Assembly (NCBI GenBank): GCA_037893225.1
Contig: JAZGUH010000026.1
Location: 1,736,001 to 1,800,000 of the forward strand
Direction of reading: 5' to 3'
Length of the DNA stretch: 64,000 bases
DNA from: Hippasteria phrygiana
Taxonomy: Eukaryota > Echinodermata > Asteroidea > Valvatida > Goniasteridae
The position numbers were made by a program, and so were the translations under genes. The stretch's first letter is position 1, and the number at the start of each line of letters is the position of its first letter. Shown here in pieces: positions 11,977 to 22,644 of the stretch. Under the pieces are notes generated by a model. It saw nothing but the letters and a program-made list of their open reading frames with translations. It made no database searches and was not told where the DNA came from.

Positions 11977-13713
11977 ATGGCGGCAATTGTAAGTGGGACA
12001 GTTCATTATTACATTTTTTGTGTTTAACAAAGATAAGATTCCTCAATTTGTTTGCGAAAAAAGTCTTTTGTGAAATTTGTGACTTTCAACGCATATGATT
12101 TGGGTTGCAAAGAATATCAGGAATTGGGCCTGTTAAACTCAAGACGGAGACTGAGCTTTGTGTAAATTCTTCGCTGAAGCATGATTTCTACATGGGCATA
12201 TATGGTCATTGAAGCGATCACAGTATAGTTTCAACCATTGCTGGAAATAGTTGCATTGCGCGAGAACGCTACTCCCAAAATGTAGCTTGAAATCATTCAC
12301 AATCAAAAACTTGCCGAAATATTTTAAGAAAGTGATGTTTTGTTTAAAAAAAATACAAAGTAATGCTATTTTACGTTCCTGTTTTGTTTTTAGAAAGAAA
12401 TGTTTCTGTGCACCGTTACCATTGGCCTGCTGGTGAATGCGTATCTTCTACTGAGGATAAATCCATGGATCAAGTCCGACAAAGTATTGCTAAGAAGCAC
12501 AATGATTACCAATATCAGCCATTTAGAAGTGCATTCAAACGGCTCGGCACTTTCCGGTAATATACCTGGCAGAATTCTAATGCCACATGATCTTGTGAAA
12601 GAGCCCAAACGTTTTAAATCACATTCTGGCCAGTGTTATTATAAGATCCAAGTGTACGACCAAAGTAGTATGGTCATAAAGAGACAGAAACTTCACAGCA
12701 TTGTACAACAGTCCAAAGGCCCAGATATTAAAGGCAATGTGTCATGTACCAGTGACTGCATCATTGAGATCACAATTGCTAACGGGAGAAACAAATTTGC
12801 TGGCATGGATGCCGTTGTGTTTCACTTTCTGAAAGGTCTCATTCCCGAGTCCTTGCCTCCAGCAAGTATAAACTCTAATCAGGCGCTGGTTTACTATTCG
12901 TGGGAGACACCCTATCATACTTCAATCGAGCGTGATGTTGAGAAATTTTCAGCTCATGCTCTGTGGACCTATTACAGGGGATCTGACATTACCTTTCCGT
13001 ACGGGTTCTACGCGCCCGGGACACCAATGATAAATCATACAAAGTCGGTGGCTGATTGGTTAAAGGGGAAAACGAAGCTTATTTTATGGATGTCCAGCAA
13101 TTGCAAATTCACATACTGGCCGAGGACTGGATTTGTAATGGAGCTAAAAAAGTTCATTGAAGTTGACATTTACGGCAAGTGCGGAAAACATTACCGGCGC
13201 TGTTTGCCCCGTTGGTCGCCTAAATGCAATGTGAACTTGATGCGCAAATACAAGTTCTATCTATCCTTAGAGAATTCTGAATGTGAGGAATATATCACTG
13301 AAAAAGTGTGGAATAAACCTCTTAGGCAGGGTGTGGTCCCAATCGTTTATGGTGCAACACGGAAGAGTTATGAGGAGTTAATGCCTCCAAATTCATTTAT
13401 CTACATTGGGGATTATAAAAATGTGCAAGAGTTGGCAGACTATTTGAAACTATTGGATTCTAGACCTGAACTATATGTACAGTATTTGGAATGGCAATAC
13501 AAAGGTTCTGTGGTCGCTTCCCAGGAAACGTATCATCCGCATAACCCACACATATTTTGCGGTCTTATACCAGCCATTGAAAAGGTGAAAAGGGGCGAGT
13601 TAAAACGAAGGCCCGTAGGGGAAAGCAACTTTTTTAACTCATGTAGAGAATTGGACAAAAGTGCGAATAACACAAATTCGACGTATGGACTTAAAAATTG
13701 GAATCCTTGGTAA
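11977..13713 (+). CDS. alpha-1,3-fucosyltransferase copy C (GT10), intact, two exons
   Basis: The only open copy of the four. Exon 1 supplies ATG at 11977 and ends at 11988 (ATT, donor GTAAGT); exon 2 starts at 12394 after TTTTGTTTTTAG and reads in frame through a second ATG at 12400. This predicts about 443 residues, or 437 from the internal ATG. A single hydrophobic segment near the N-terminus (LCTVTIGLLVNAYLLL) fits a type II Golgi membrane protein. The GT10 hallmark lies at residues about 282-320 of the 437-residue form: KFYLSLENSECEEYITEKVW followed by VPIVYG. Several N-x-S/T sites are present. Family knowledge predicts GDP-fucose-dependent alpha-1,3 fucosylation; acceptor preference cannot be read from sequence. 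The 405-bp intron and the flank are shared with the broken copies. Confidence 0.9.
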
Positions 13714-13721
13714 TGTTCCTA

Positions 13722-14476
13722 GGCAGGCTTTAGGGCTACAGTGTTTAAGTACACTTTTGCTTACCCTGGCCGGCTTGGAATGTTTTATTGTCCTTATTTC
13801 TGGTCTCCTTCTCTCCTCCTCTCTCCCTCCCCTCCTCTCCCCACTCCCCCCCTTTCCACCCTCCCCTCTTCACCCTCCCCTCTCCACCCCCTCCTTTTTC
13901 TAATCGTTTCCTCATCTCATTCCTCCTCCTTTTTAATTGTTCATATGTGACCCACTCTGGAAAAAGGTATATTATGTCGCAAAATATGAAAAATGAGTTT
14001 TATGTATGTTTGGAAAGCCCGCAATGTAAGCTTTCATTTGGTACATGATAGAGCTCCAAAGCCCTTTCTGTTCTGGAGATATCGCGTTTTTGCATATTAA
14101 TTAGTTCTATGGAGTTCAAATTGCACAACAGAGAAAACAGGCTTTGAAATAGCTAGTTCTAATACAATGAAATGGAACGATGCACTCTAAAAAGGTAATT
14201 TTTTTCACTTTATTTACTGAAATCAACATTGTTGTGCACCAAACCTGAAACTTTAGATATTTAAGATATCATTTAAGACGAAAAACAAAAAATGAATTTT
14301 GAAGAAAAATTTTACCCCCTCAACGTTAAAAGGGCCATTACACGTAAATGCATAGCGCGACTTATATCACCTTTTTCTGGAGCGGGTCACATATTATATC
14401 TAGTATTCTTTAGTGACGTTCATGTATTTGCTTTGTCAAAGTGCTTGTTTTCATTTGTTGGCCGAATAAATAAATA

Positions 14477-14525
<49 letters not shown>

Positions 14526-14527
14526 GT
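13722..14527. mobile_element. insertion 3' of copy C with MITE and (TAA)n tail
   Basis: Compared with copies A and D, the fucosyltransferase 3' flank is interrupted after GGTAATGTTCC and resumes at AAACAAAACATCAG (14529). The insert holds a CT-rich tract (13800-13930), a MITE at 13945-14392, and a TAAATAAATAA to (ATA)n tract at 14466-14525. The MITE ends are ATGTGACCCACTCTGGAAAA and the inverse of ATGTGACCCGCTCCAGAAAA, with matching bases for about 35 bp. The terminal (TAA)n run suggests a retroelement tail around or next to the MITE. Confidence 0.7.
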
Positions 14528-14990
14528 AAACAAAACATCAGAAAAGAACCAGGTTTTTGTTGGAATTGTTAGTGAGCTTTGGTTTGGTGCTTTTTATACC
14601 AAATTTTCACGTTTTAATCTCATGATTTTCTCTTGGTTTTGGAGTTAACTATATGTTTTTAAGTTCGAATTACACTTTAAAATCACCTGCTAATCACGTG
14701 AAAAAAGTAACGTGATTCCCGAAGGTTACCGTAACTGGTGTGAATCACGTTATGTTGACCACTTCTTTCACTTCACCGAATGTTCAACCCGTCAATTTGT
14801 GGCGTTTTAGAATAGGAGGGATTTCACATTAGCCCCTTCTGCGCACTTCGGGTTGAAAGCGAGAATGTCAGTGGCAAACAAAACAACGCTTTTCAGCACA
14901 TTCATTCATGCGTGAATTAATCAGGCCATAAAAGGAAGCGCAGGCGCACGATCAGCATAAAGTTGGTTACTGTGACATTGAGATCCTTCC
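14528..14990. repeat. fucosyltransferase 3' flank, copy C
   Basis: Continuation of the duplicated flank also seen at 5740-6180, 6660-6960 and 61680-61960. It ends abruptly near 14990, where the sequence jumps to a segment also found next to 6540. Confidence 0.75.
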
Positions 14991-15059
14991 GAAAAAGTAT
15001 AAACAAACGAGGAACAATGGGAGGTCCACGATTGCACCCGTTTACATGACTGTTTACCA

Positions 15060-15440
15060 TGCCAACAAAGTTTCCAGATGTGACGAGCCTTCGCTAAAAG
15101 GGAGAAAATCAGGGTAAGTTTGATGTTAGTTGTTGCAACTTACGAAATTGCACGTGTAGACCTAGTGTACGTGTGTATACGATGTACATGCGTTATTTAC
15201 CGGGTCCAGTCGATCCATGAATTTCGGTGCCTCGATCTACGTCACGAACAGCGCCCTCAATTTGAGTCTCAACAAATTCCAAGAAGGGGGGGGGAGGGGT
15301 AAATTTTTGGGCGGCAAATAATCACACTAAATCTTCACTTGAACCAGTTTGGCTTTTAATTCACATTTAATACATATAAATGAATTTATTCATGAAATAA
15401 AATGTGATCCGGCCAATTTGAGAAGCATGTTTCCTTTAAT
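15060..15440. repeat. duplicate of the THAP exon downstream region (44665-45058)
   Basis: From AACAAAGTTTCCAGATGTGA through TTCGCTAAAAGGGAGAAAAT to GAGAAGCATGTTTCCTTTAA, this matches 44665-45058 with small indels. It begins inside the last bases of the THAP-like exon, so it is a copy of that gene's downstream intron. A poly-G run lies at 15287-15293. Confidence 0.75.
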
Positions 15441-15617
15441 TTTCATTTCTTCATTTGAAAATTGAAAATAGCATTTCGAATTTTCAATTGAAATTGGTTT
15501 TCACTTTTTGTCGTTGTACTATTGACAGGGGTTCATTGATATTTGCCGCGACGTACACGGACCAGACACATCTTGAGGAATTCTATTTCATTTGTCGAAA
15601 GGCCTTCCATACTTAAA

Positions 15618-15790
15618 TTTATTTCAAGGTAACGAAATTGTTTCGAGGTAACGAAAAAATATTTCGCGGTAAAGAAATTATTTCGAGGTAACGAAATACT
15701 ATTTCGAGGTAACGAAATAATATTTCGAGGTAACGAAATAATATTTCGAGGTAACGAAATGATTTCGAGGTAACAAAATAGTATTTATAA
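15618..15790. repeat. 21-bp minisatellite, inverted partner of 2246-2505
   Basis: Seven to eight units of CGAAATAATATTTCGAGGTAA, the reverse complement of the array near 2246 with GGTAA in place of the AGGGAA linker. Flanked on the left by the inverse copy of 2500-2640. Confidence 0.85.
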
Positions 15791-15910
15791 AAACATAGCC
15801 CCTGAGACAAAACATAACCTCTAAGACATCCGAATGTCTCGTAACCTATGAGACATCCATAGTGATCAGTCAAGCATGTCACTTGCAACAGCGACTTGCA
15901 AAAGTGAAAT

Positions 15911-16185
15911 ATGGCTGCGGAGATGCGGTTATTGGGTGCTATTGACAACGATGATGAATTAATTATTCTATCCGAGTTACTGAAACCAGAAATTCCTAAT
16001 TTAGTCTTTGAAAAAAGAACCTTCGATCTCTCGTCATTTTCGGAGCACGAATGCCGACAACTTTTCCGATTTGATACGCCCGATGTTCTTCGACTGTTCT
16101 CATCATAATTACGTGGCCAAACAGTACAGTGGTAAGAGGAGTTGGGGGGCTTTGCACAGTACTGAGACGTCTTGTATACCCTAAA
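15911..16185 (+). pseudogene. Harbinger (PIF/HARBI1-like) N-terminal exon relic
   Basis: The frame starting at 15911 encodes 65 residues ending in FSEHECRQLFRFDTPDVLRL, which resembles the N-terminal helical region of HARBI1/ALP1-type nucleases, where a C-R..FRF..-D-[IV] stretch is typical. No DDE catalytic part follows; the sequence after the stop is shared with the inverted copy at 60433-60705. Family assignment is from memory of that motif and is moderate. Confidence 0.5.
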
Positions 16186-16340
16186 AGCTGCTAAAAGACT
16201 ATACAGGGTGTCCCCCCCCAAAAAAAAAAACAAAAAAAACAAAAAACAATTGTCCAAACCAGGCAATCTCAGAATCTAGATTTCAACAGATCCTGATGCG
16301 GGAACTTCTTAAATGAAAAATAGTCTTTATTTCATCAAAA

Positions 16341-16814
16341 TCAGTCAAGCCAATCAAAAGTTATGTCACTTTTTGTGCAGCAAGGTCGGCCCCCAACTAG
16401 GAGTGACTGACAGTGACATTTTACATTTTTCATTTCAAGAAGTTGTCCGTCTGTGGTTATAGCAGCCCAGTCATGAAGGGAATCTCTCTGATCGTTTCTT
16501 AAGTCTGAAGTAAACTCCCTAGGTGGATGGTCTTTTGCTGCATAGGCTCTAGTGTTCTGTTTGTTGATGCACCCGTTCAGAGAAAGCTTTGCCTCATCAC
16601 CACAGATAAATCGTCGTCGCACAGTAGTGAACCATCTCGAATACCGCATCCTCCGCTCTGGATCAGCTGGAGCTAAGCCATGCCTGGTCAGGACTTTGTA
16701 GGGATGGAATTTTACCTCTGCTGCCATTCGTGAAAAGGACGACTTTGGAATGTGTAGTTGGTTACGCATGGATGAATGTCTTGGGTCGTCTTCGATGCTC
16801 GTGTATGTGTCCAT
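16341..16814 (-). pseudogene. mariner-type transposase fragment (middle domain)
   Basis: A 157-residue open stretch with the order typical of mariner/IS630-like transposases: DPR then SSM..QLHIPKSS, then PYKVLTRHGLAPADPERR, then FICGDEAKLSLNG with the first catalytic aspartate (GDEA) and INKQNTRAYA. The N-terminal helix-turn-helix is missing: the frame stops where a MITE begins at 16828. The C-terminal two catalytic residues are also gone. An inverted second copy is at 59831-60300. Confidence 0.75.
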
Positions 16815-16827
16815 GTAGACTTGATTT

Positions 16828-16916
16828 CAAGTCCGAGATCGCGGTTACTTTTTTGTCTGCATCAGCCACGCTAAACGTCATTACCACTCGCGATCGGGAT
16901 CGCGATCTCGGACTTG
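16828..16916. mobile_element. short MITE, CAAGTC-GATCG family
   Basis: 89 bp bounded by CAAGTCCGAGATCGCG and the inverse CGCGATCTCGGACTTG. It shares the TIR pattern CAAGTCyGwGATCGyG with the element at 17599-17720 and truncates the mariner relic. Confidence 0.65.
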
Positions 16917-17227
16917 ACCCTTTCGTGGATATGGGATATTCATGTATTCATAACAAAATTTACATAATACAACGGAGGCCCATAGAGATGGCCAACCAGA
17001 AGGACACAACAACCATGTAGGCCGCGTCCATTACCAATAGGTTACAATACAGTGTTCTGTTACACTGTTCAGTCTCAATTTTGTATGATACTTGGCACAA
17101 TGGCACGTGGTATTTAAAACCTATAGCTAAATCATATTAGATCTTATATTAGTAGAAACAAATACAAAGTTAAATACGTGATTGTTAGTTTTTGTTACTA
17201 GACGAACAACGCGTTACCTACCTATAG

Positions 17228-17464
17228 ACTAATCCGACGAACAAAATTTAGAATTAGAAGCCATCTTTAGGTACGCACTCAACCGGTACATACATGCGCG
17301 CTCGTTATACGCGCGCACACATTGTGCCTTTGACCAATAGGTGAAAAGTAAACACGCTCCAAAACAAACACGCGCCTTATAATTATGTACTAAGCACGCC
17401 TATGAAGCGCGCGCGAGCGCTGTAACGCCCGATTGGGTGGCTTCTAACGGTTCGTCGGATTAGT
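17228..17464. mobile_element. MITE with ACTAATCCGACGAAC ends
   Basis: 237 bp with perfect 15-bp inverted ends ACTAATCCGACGAAC and GTTCGTCGGATTAGT. The interior is rich in GCGCGC motifs and has no coding capacity. No clear target duplication was identified by eye. Confidence 0.7.
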
Positions 17465-17598
17465 GGAATCGTCCAGTAATTCTCCTGGTTTGAATATTCA
17501 TGTTATAGAAGGCTTTTGGCGATTCCGACCAATCAGCTTGTTCCGTCCACTTTTGGACTAATTCGCCATAGGATGTGTACAAACCGATGAACGACATT

Positions 17599-17720
17599 CC
17601 CAAGTCTGTGATCGTGATCCAAGGTTAACTCACAAAAGGACGCCAGAGGGCGCCATTTCCGGCACTATTCTGTGATTGTATTGGCTATCAGGCCGACAAA
17701 AACCACGATCATAGACTTGG
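17599..17720. mobile_element. short MITE, CAAGTC-GATCG family, second copy
   Basis: 122 bp from CCAAGTCTGTGATCGTG to CCACGATCATAGACTTGG, the inverse. The interior contains CCAGAGGGCGCC. It belongs to the same TIR family as 16828-16916. Confidence 0.7.
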
Positions 17721-17759
17721 AACTAAGTCTAGTGTCCATGTATAGAAGTAGTGTATGTA

Positions 17760-18170
17760 GACTTTTTAGCACACTTTGACCTTTTCTAAAGAAATATGAA
17801 AAGGTCATATGAATAGGGATAAGTGTATAGAAATTATGATATGAATAGGGGGATGAGCAATTTCATCTCAGTTTGACCTTTTTTGTAAAGGGTGTGTATT
17901 GAAATTGGAAGAGAGGGTAAGAATTTTCGGCACAGTTTGACCTAAAGTAATAAATAATCATGATATGACGTATGAAATGATAACGATAGGGCACGAAGGT
18001 TTTAAAAAATCAGCCCAGTTTGACCTAATGTAAGGAAAAGGCTTGAATAATCAACGAGGAAGGTTGAGAATTTGAGCCCAGTTAGATCTAATGTAAGGAA
18101 AAGGGTTGAATAATGTATGAGAAAGATTGGAACATTTTAGCACAGTTTGACCTATGGAACAGGATGACTA
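17760..18170. repeat. diverged tandem repeat with CAGTTTGACCT phrase
   Basis: The phrase CAGTTTGACCT or a close variant recurs near 17773, 17871, 17933, 18017, 18080 and 18144, with AATGTAAGGAAAAGG following in several. This implies an old tandem array with units of roughly 60-90 bp. Confidence 0.65.
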
Positions 18171-18782
18171 TGTAAAATATGACCCCGGTGATAAATATGA
18201 ATAAATATACAGCTGAAGGGGAACTTGGCCAGCTGTTTTTGGGGGGCGGATAATCTCTGGACAATGGACTGTAACTGGTTGAGTGCTGTGGGGCCAATAT
18301 GGTCCGGAAGCGGCCCTTTTGAAGGCGGATAATCCCTCGGACAATAGCGGAGGGAGGAGGCACTGGTCTAGGGGAACAATGCACGTGTTTGGGGGGCTCG
18401 GACAATAGACTATAGAAAGAAGCCGAAAGTTAATGGGTTTGTGATTGAGAGAGACTGAGATTGCGGGTAACACCATGTGAAATACATCTCTTCTAGGAAG
18501 AAGTGTGGTTCTGAAAAGAACCGGGTGAGTGTGTAACTCGACGTTTCGGACTGTGTGCTCTGTCCGTCCTCAGGAGTGTGAGTTTGTGATTATTGGGGCA
18601 GTCTCGCGCGAGATTAATCCCCGAACCGATCGATATGAGCAGTAATTGAATTTGGAAGTCTTGGAGTCAACAATTGTAGATTATTCTATTTATGAAAATT
18701 TCAACGAAGCTGACTGATATATTCTATACGTGAGAATTTCAGCAAAGCAGACTGACTACAAATCACTTCATATATGAACTCA
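18170..18782. other. intergenic, no gene recognised
   Basis: Two similar GGCGGATAATC...GGACAATG phrases near 18245 and 18323 indicate a short duplication. The minus strand at 18541-18574 has a weak hammerhead-like core (CTGAGGA, a GGAC/GTCC stem, GAAAC). No protein gene is supported. Confidence 0.45.
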
Positions 18783-21420
18783 AAATAAAGATTTACTTGA
18801 CTTTATTTTCATCTCAAGGCAATAAGTAATAAGTGAACTAGAAATGTATGGAAATATAAATGCCAAGAGATGCAGGAGACCCACAAAAAGCAACGCTTGT
18901 TGAGTGCGTGTACCCTGAACATAAACAACAACTTGAGAACTAACAGTGGAAATAACCAAATCAAACAAAAGCATAACATGTATTTAAACAAGCTTACAAA
19001 AAAAGAGTATGAAACATTAACGAACAAACATAATAGACTATACATGGTAAGTTAAAAGAAAACTTCCGGGATAAAATTTCTGAATCATGAGTCAGAATAC
19101 TGATTCAAAAGAGATTATTTTGAAAGTAAAAGTAGATAACGATTGTTTTAAAGAATTGTCAAGGGAGTTCTAGAATTTAGGCCCTTCAAATTTAACACTT
19201 TTCTTGGCGAGAGTGGTTCTTACAAATGGCAAATGAAATTCATTGGCCTGTTGAGTTACATGAGCATGATAGTTACTATTTATATAAAACATAAATGATA
19301 TGCATTCCGGTAGATCATTTTCTATTAGTTGAAACATAAAGACACCAAGTTGGAAATAGTATATATCATATATTTTCAATTTCTTATCTTGTAGAAATAG
19401 TGGGTCAGTGTGAGCAAAATAGTTAGAATGATTGATTATTCGAAATGCCTTTTTTTGAAGTAAAAATAATCTATTCAAGGATTTTTGCGATGAATTCCCC
19501 CAGGTTAAGATTCCATAATTAATGTAAGGCAAAATTAAAGTATTGTACAAGGAAGAAAGAATATATTTAGAAGCATAAAACTTGAACCTGTTTAAAGCAC
19601 CAATATTTCTAGATACAATGTTACATATATGTTTAATGTGATTGTTCCAAGATAATTTGTTATCAATGTATAAACCAAGACATTTTGCAGATTCTGTTTT
19701 GTAATTTTATTGTTATCAATAAAAATATCCCTTGGAAGTAAATGTAAAGAATTGCTGAACAGCATACATGTAGTCTTTTTAATGTTCAAAGAAAGTTTGT
19801 TTGATTTTATCCAGTCTGATATCAAAAGAAGATCAGTATTTACAATGTCAATCAGATTATCAATATTTTTGTTGCTATAAAATAGATTTGAATCATCAGC
19901 AAACATTATACACGACAACCGTTTTGAGACATTAACAAAATCATTTATATAGATAAGGAATAACAATGGTCCAAGAATGGATCCTTGAGGGACTCCACAT
20001 GTCAAAGGACGTATATTCGAGGTAGCGCCATTCACTAATACATATTGCTTTCTATTGGAAAGATAACCTTGAAACCAAGCAAGAGGGACTCCTCTGATGC
20101 CGTAATAATTAAGCTTACATAACAATACACCGTGATCTAAGGTGTCAAAAGCTTTTGAAAAATCAAGAAAAATTCCAAGGGTGTGCTCTGAATTGTCTAA
20201 TCCTGTCACAACCTTATTAATAAGATGAAGAATTGCATTAGTAGTAGAACGTTTTGAACGGAAGCCAAACTGAAAGTTCGATATGATATCAAATTTAAGT
20301 AAGAATCCAAGTGTTCATTTATAAACAATTCTTTCAATTTATTTTTTAAAAGCAGGGCAGAATTTAAATTGGTCTATAATTGTTTACTTGGTAGGTTTCC
20401 GAAGCTTTATGAATGGGAATAACTTTTGCAATCTTTAGATTGTCTCGTACAATACCAGTTAATAAGGAAATATTAATAATGTAATGTATGTCAGAGGTGT
20501 TACAATAGCAGGGAGAGTCTGTTTGAGAAGAAATGACGGAATTGAATCAAAACCACTACTACTCCTATTTGGTAAATTTTTGATAATGTCGGCAACTTCT
20601 TCTTTTGTAGCTGGCTGAAAATATAAGGAATGTGGGTTAGGATTAAGGAGATAATCAGAAAATCTATTTTTGCATTAAGGAATATTGCTAGCCAGATTTG
20701 GACCTCCGCTCTCCGCCATAAGTTGAGGATCATCGGTTAGATTTCCATTAACATTGATATCAGAAATATTCGTAGAAGATAATTTTTTATTGACAACACG
20801 GTTTATAAGTTTCAAAGTATTCTTAATATTGTTTTTTCTTTTTCAAATTGAGAGCAATAATATTTGTTCTTAGCCGCTCGCAAAACGCTAGTTAAAATAT
20901 TTTTATACTTGGGATTGTGTAATCCAAGGTGATTTAGGGTTGGTTTGATTTTTCTTCTTAGTTCTTTCTGGTACGTTTTTATCATGATGGTAATTCAATA
21001 TATTTGTAAAATTCTTAAAAGGAAGATTGGGGTCTTGAGGATGAAATACAGAAGACCAGTCAGTTTGACGTGTGAATTTTTCTAGATTTTCTTTATTATA
21101 GTAACGCGAGTTAATGTACTTTGTCGGTTTTGGAGTGACATTAGTCATTGGTATTGAGGTGCAAATAGGAAAATGGTCAGTAATATCTTAAAATAACTGA
21201 ATCTGGTATGGGTAAAACGTTGGTGTAAATATTATCGATTAGAGTAGCCGAATGTCGGGATACCCTTGTGGGTTTATCTATTAGTGGAATAAAAGAATGT
21301 GAAAACATGGTATCAAGAAAATTTTGAACAGAGATATTATCCTCATGATTTAAAAGATATATATTAAAGTCTCCAGAAAGAATGCTGCGTTTATTGCCCC
21401 ATGCGACAGGACAGCCGTAA
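18783..21420 (-). pseudogene. non-LTR retrotransposon (jockey/CR1-like LINE), 5'-truncated and decayed
   Basis: Reading on the minus strand: the end of an APE-type endonuclease with SATLIDNIYTN (about 21420-21150), the linker with TDWSSVFHPQDPN (21100-21000), then reverse transcriptase. RT blocks visible are FLDFSKAFDTLDH (near 20160), GVPQGSILGPLLFLIYINDF (near 20000-19940) and the catalytic FADD (near 19895). The C-terminal region follows at 19550-19170 with PYINYGILTWG and ends in KFEGPKF then a stop. Frames differ between segments and stops interrupt, so it is dead. The AATAAAG-type tail near 18783-18790 fits the 3' end. Confidence 0.85.
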
Positions 21421-21429
21421 TGAATTCAA

Positions 21430-21995
21430 ACTTCGACAAGGTAATGGTTTTGTTTACGTATGGCCAGAGCAGTTTTATTGCCAGAACAATTTAGGTTTCC
21501 GATCGTTGCGTTTCGCAAAACCTGTAACTTAACTTGACATAGCACATAACATAACCCAACTTGGTTCCCGATCGTTGCGATTCGCGAAACCTGTACTAGC
21601 TCACACAAATAAATCTCGGTCTCCGATCGTTGCGATTCGCGAAACTTATAACTTGCCAATAGCTCATAACATAACCATGAAAACTGGTTCTCCGATCGTT
21701 GTGACTCGCGAAACCTATACTAACTAACACAAACCAATCTTGGTCTCCGATCGTTGCGATTCGCGAAACCAATATCTTGCCAATAGCTCATAACATAACC
21801 ATGCAAACTGGATCCCCGATCGTTGCGACTCGCGAAACCCTGTGGCGTAGCTGGATAAATAACTTTCCGGTCGTAGCGATCCCCGCGAAAGCTTATAACG
21901 TATATGCAAATAGCCAAATTCATAACTTATTAATTTCCCGAAGCCAATAGATTAATGTCATAACTTAGTTCCGGTCGTAGCGATCCGCGAACCGA
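21430..21995. repeat. tandem repeat with CCGATCGTTGCGATTCGCGAAACC-like core
   Basis: Eight or so units of about 60-65 bp. Each has a core CCGATCGTTGCG followed by ATTCGCGAAACC, then variable text that alternates between CTTGCCAATAGCTCATAACA and CTAACACAAA..AATCT. Cores start near 21498, 21568, 21625, 21692, 21747, 21812 and 21867, with a last one near 21970. The core holds two palindromic hexamers, CGATCG and TCGCGA. Confidence 0.85.
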
Positions 21996-22394
21996 CACAA
22001 TGAGGGCAAAACGTAGCCCCAGCAAATTCCAAGCCCGGCAAGAAACATCAATTATAACCATAAGAATTCAATTAGCAGGCGGTTTACACTTGTTCGTACA
22101 GGGCCAAAATTCCATTAAACTTTTCATCCATCAATATATTTATACACGGTCAGTAGTACCGTGATTACTACGTTAAGCCAGATATGTCATTGAGCTTTTT
22201 CCTCAAAGAAATTGGTTTACCAGCATGTTTTTATCATCATACATTCACGCAGAGTCGTAATTAAAATCCAGGCTGTTAGAATTCTGTATACAGATAATAA
22301 AGCTGAGGCCTATAGCAGCGTACGTTTAGAATGAAATTCCGCCAAACGGTCATTTATGACCGCCGCCAAATAGGCCTTCAGGATAAGAATGTAA
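21996..22394. other. retroelement 3' flank, no gene recognised
   Basis: Non-coding. It lies downstream (on the minus strand) of the SGNH-like fragment and may be the 3' untranslated part of the same element. Confidence 0.4.
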
Positions 22395-22630
22395 ACCTAA
22401 TAATGGTCGACGGCAAACTTTAAGGCATGATAGAAATTCTCTATCAGCAATGCCGATGCATTATCTCTTAAACGGACACCGTCTTCCATAAATAAATCAG
22501 TGTTGGCCCGACGAATACCGCATTAAATTAGCGACCCAGCGGTTAATGGCTCGCCGGGCACGTTCCACTTTGTTCTGACGGTGCGCGCCAGCATAGACCA
22601 CCCGCGGTACGATGGAAGACCAAAACATTA
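22395..22630 (-). pseudogene. SGNH-hydrolase-like fragment of a tyrosine-recombinase element
   Basis: The minus strand reads WSSIVPRVVYAGAHRQNKVE and later MEDGVRLRDNASALLIENFY before a stop at about 22395, in two frames. WS.IVPR...GA......E.AR..IN and a terminal DGV.L block are what I know from SGNH-like domains attached to tyrosine-recombinase retroelement proteins in aquatic animals. A frameshift separates the two parts. It belongs with the recombinase relic at 23581-24239. Confidence 0.5.
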
Positions 22631-22644
22631 TGGTTTGGGGTAAC

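Larger units (their letters stand above)
8240..12400. repeat. inverted duplication of copy B and C 5' flanks
   Basis: 8240-9770 recurs in reverse complement at about 11020-12400, so copies B (-) and C (+) are head to head. Shared landmarks are CCAAACACCGACCAAACAGC, the poly-C/poly-G runs at 9470-9486 and 11276-11286, and AAATGTACATGTACAG. The unduplicated spacer is 9771-11019. Both arms have small indels, so the duplication is not very recent. Confidence 0.85.

Noticed and set aside
18088..18476. Pro/Ser-rich frames on the minus strand
   Set aside because: Overlapping frames in a duplicated non-coding stretch; no domain.
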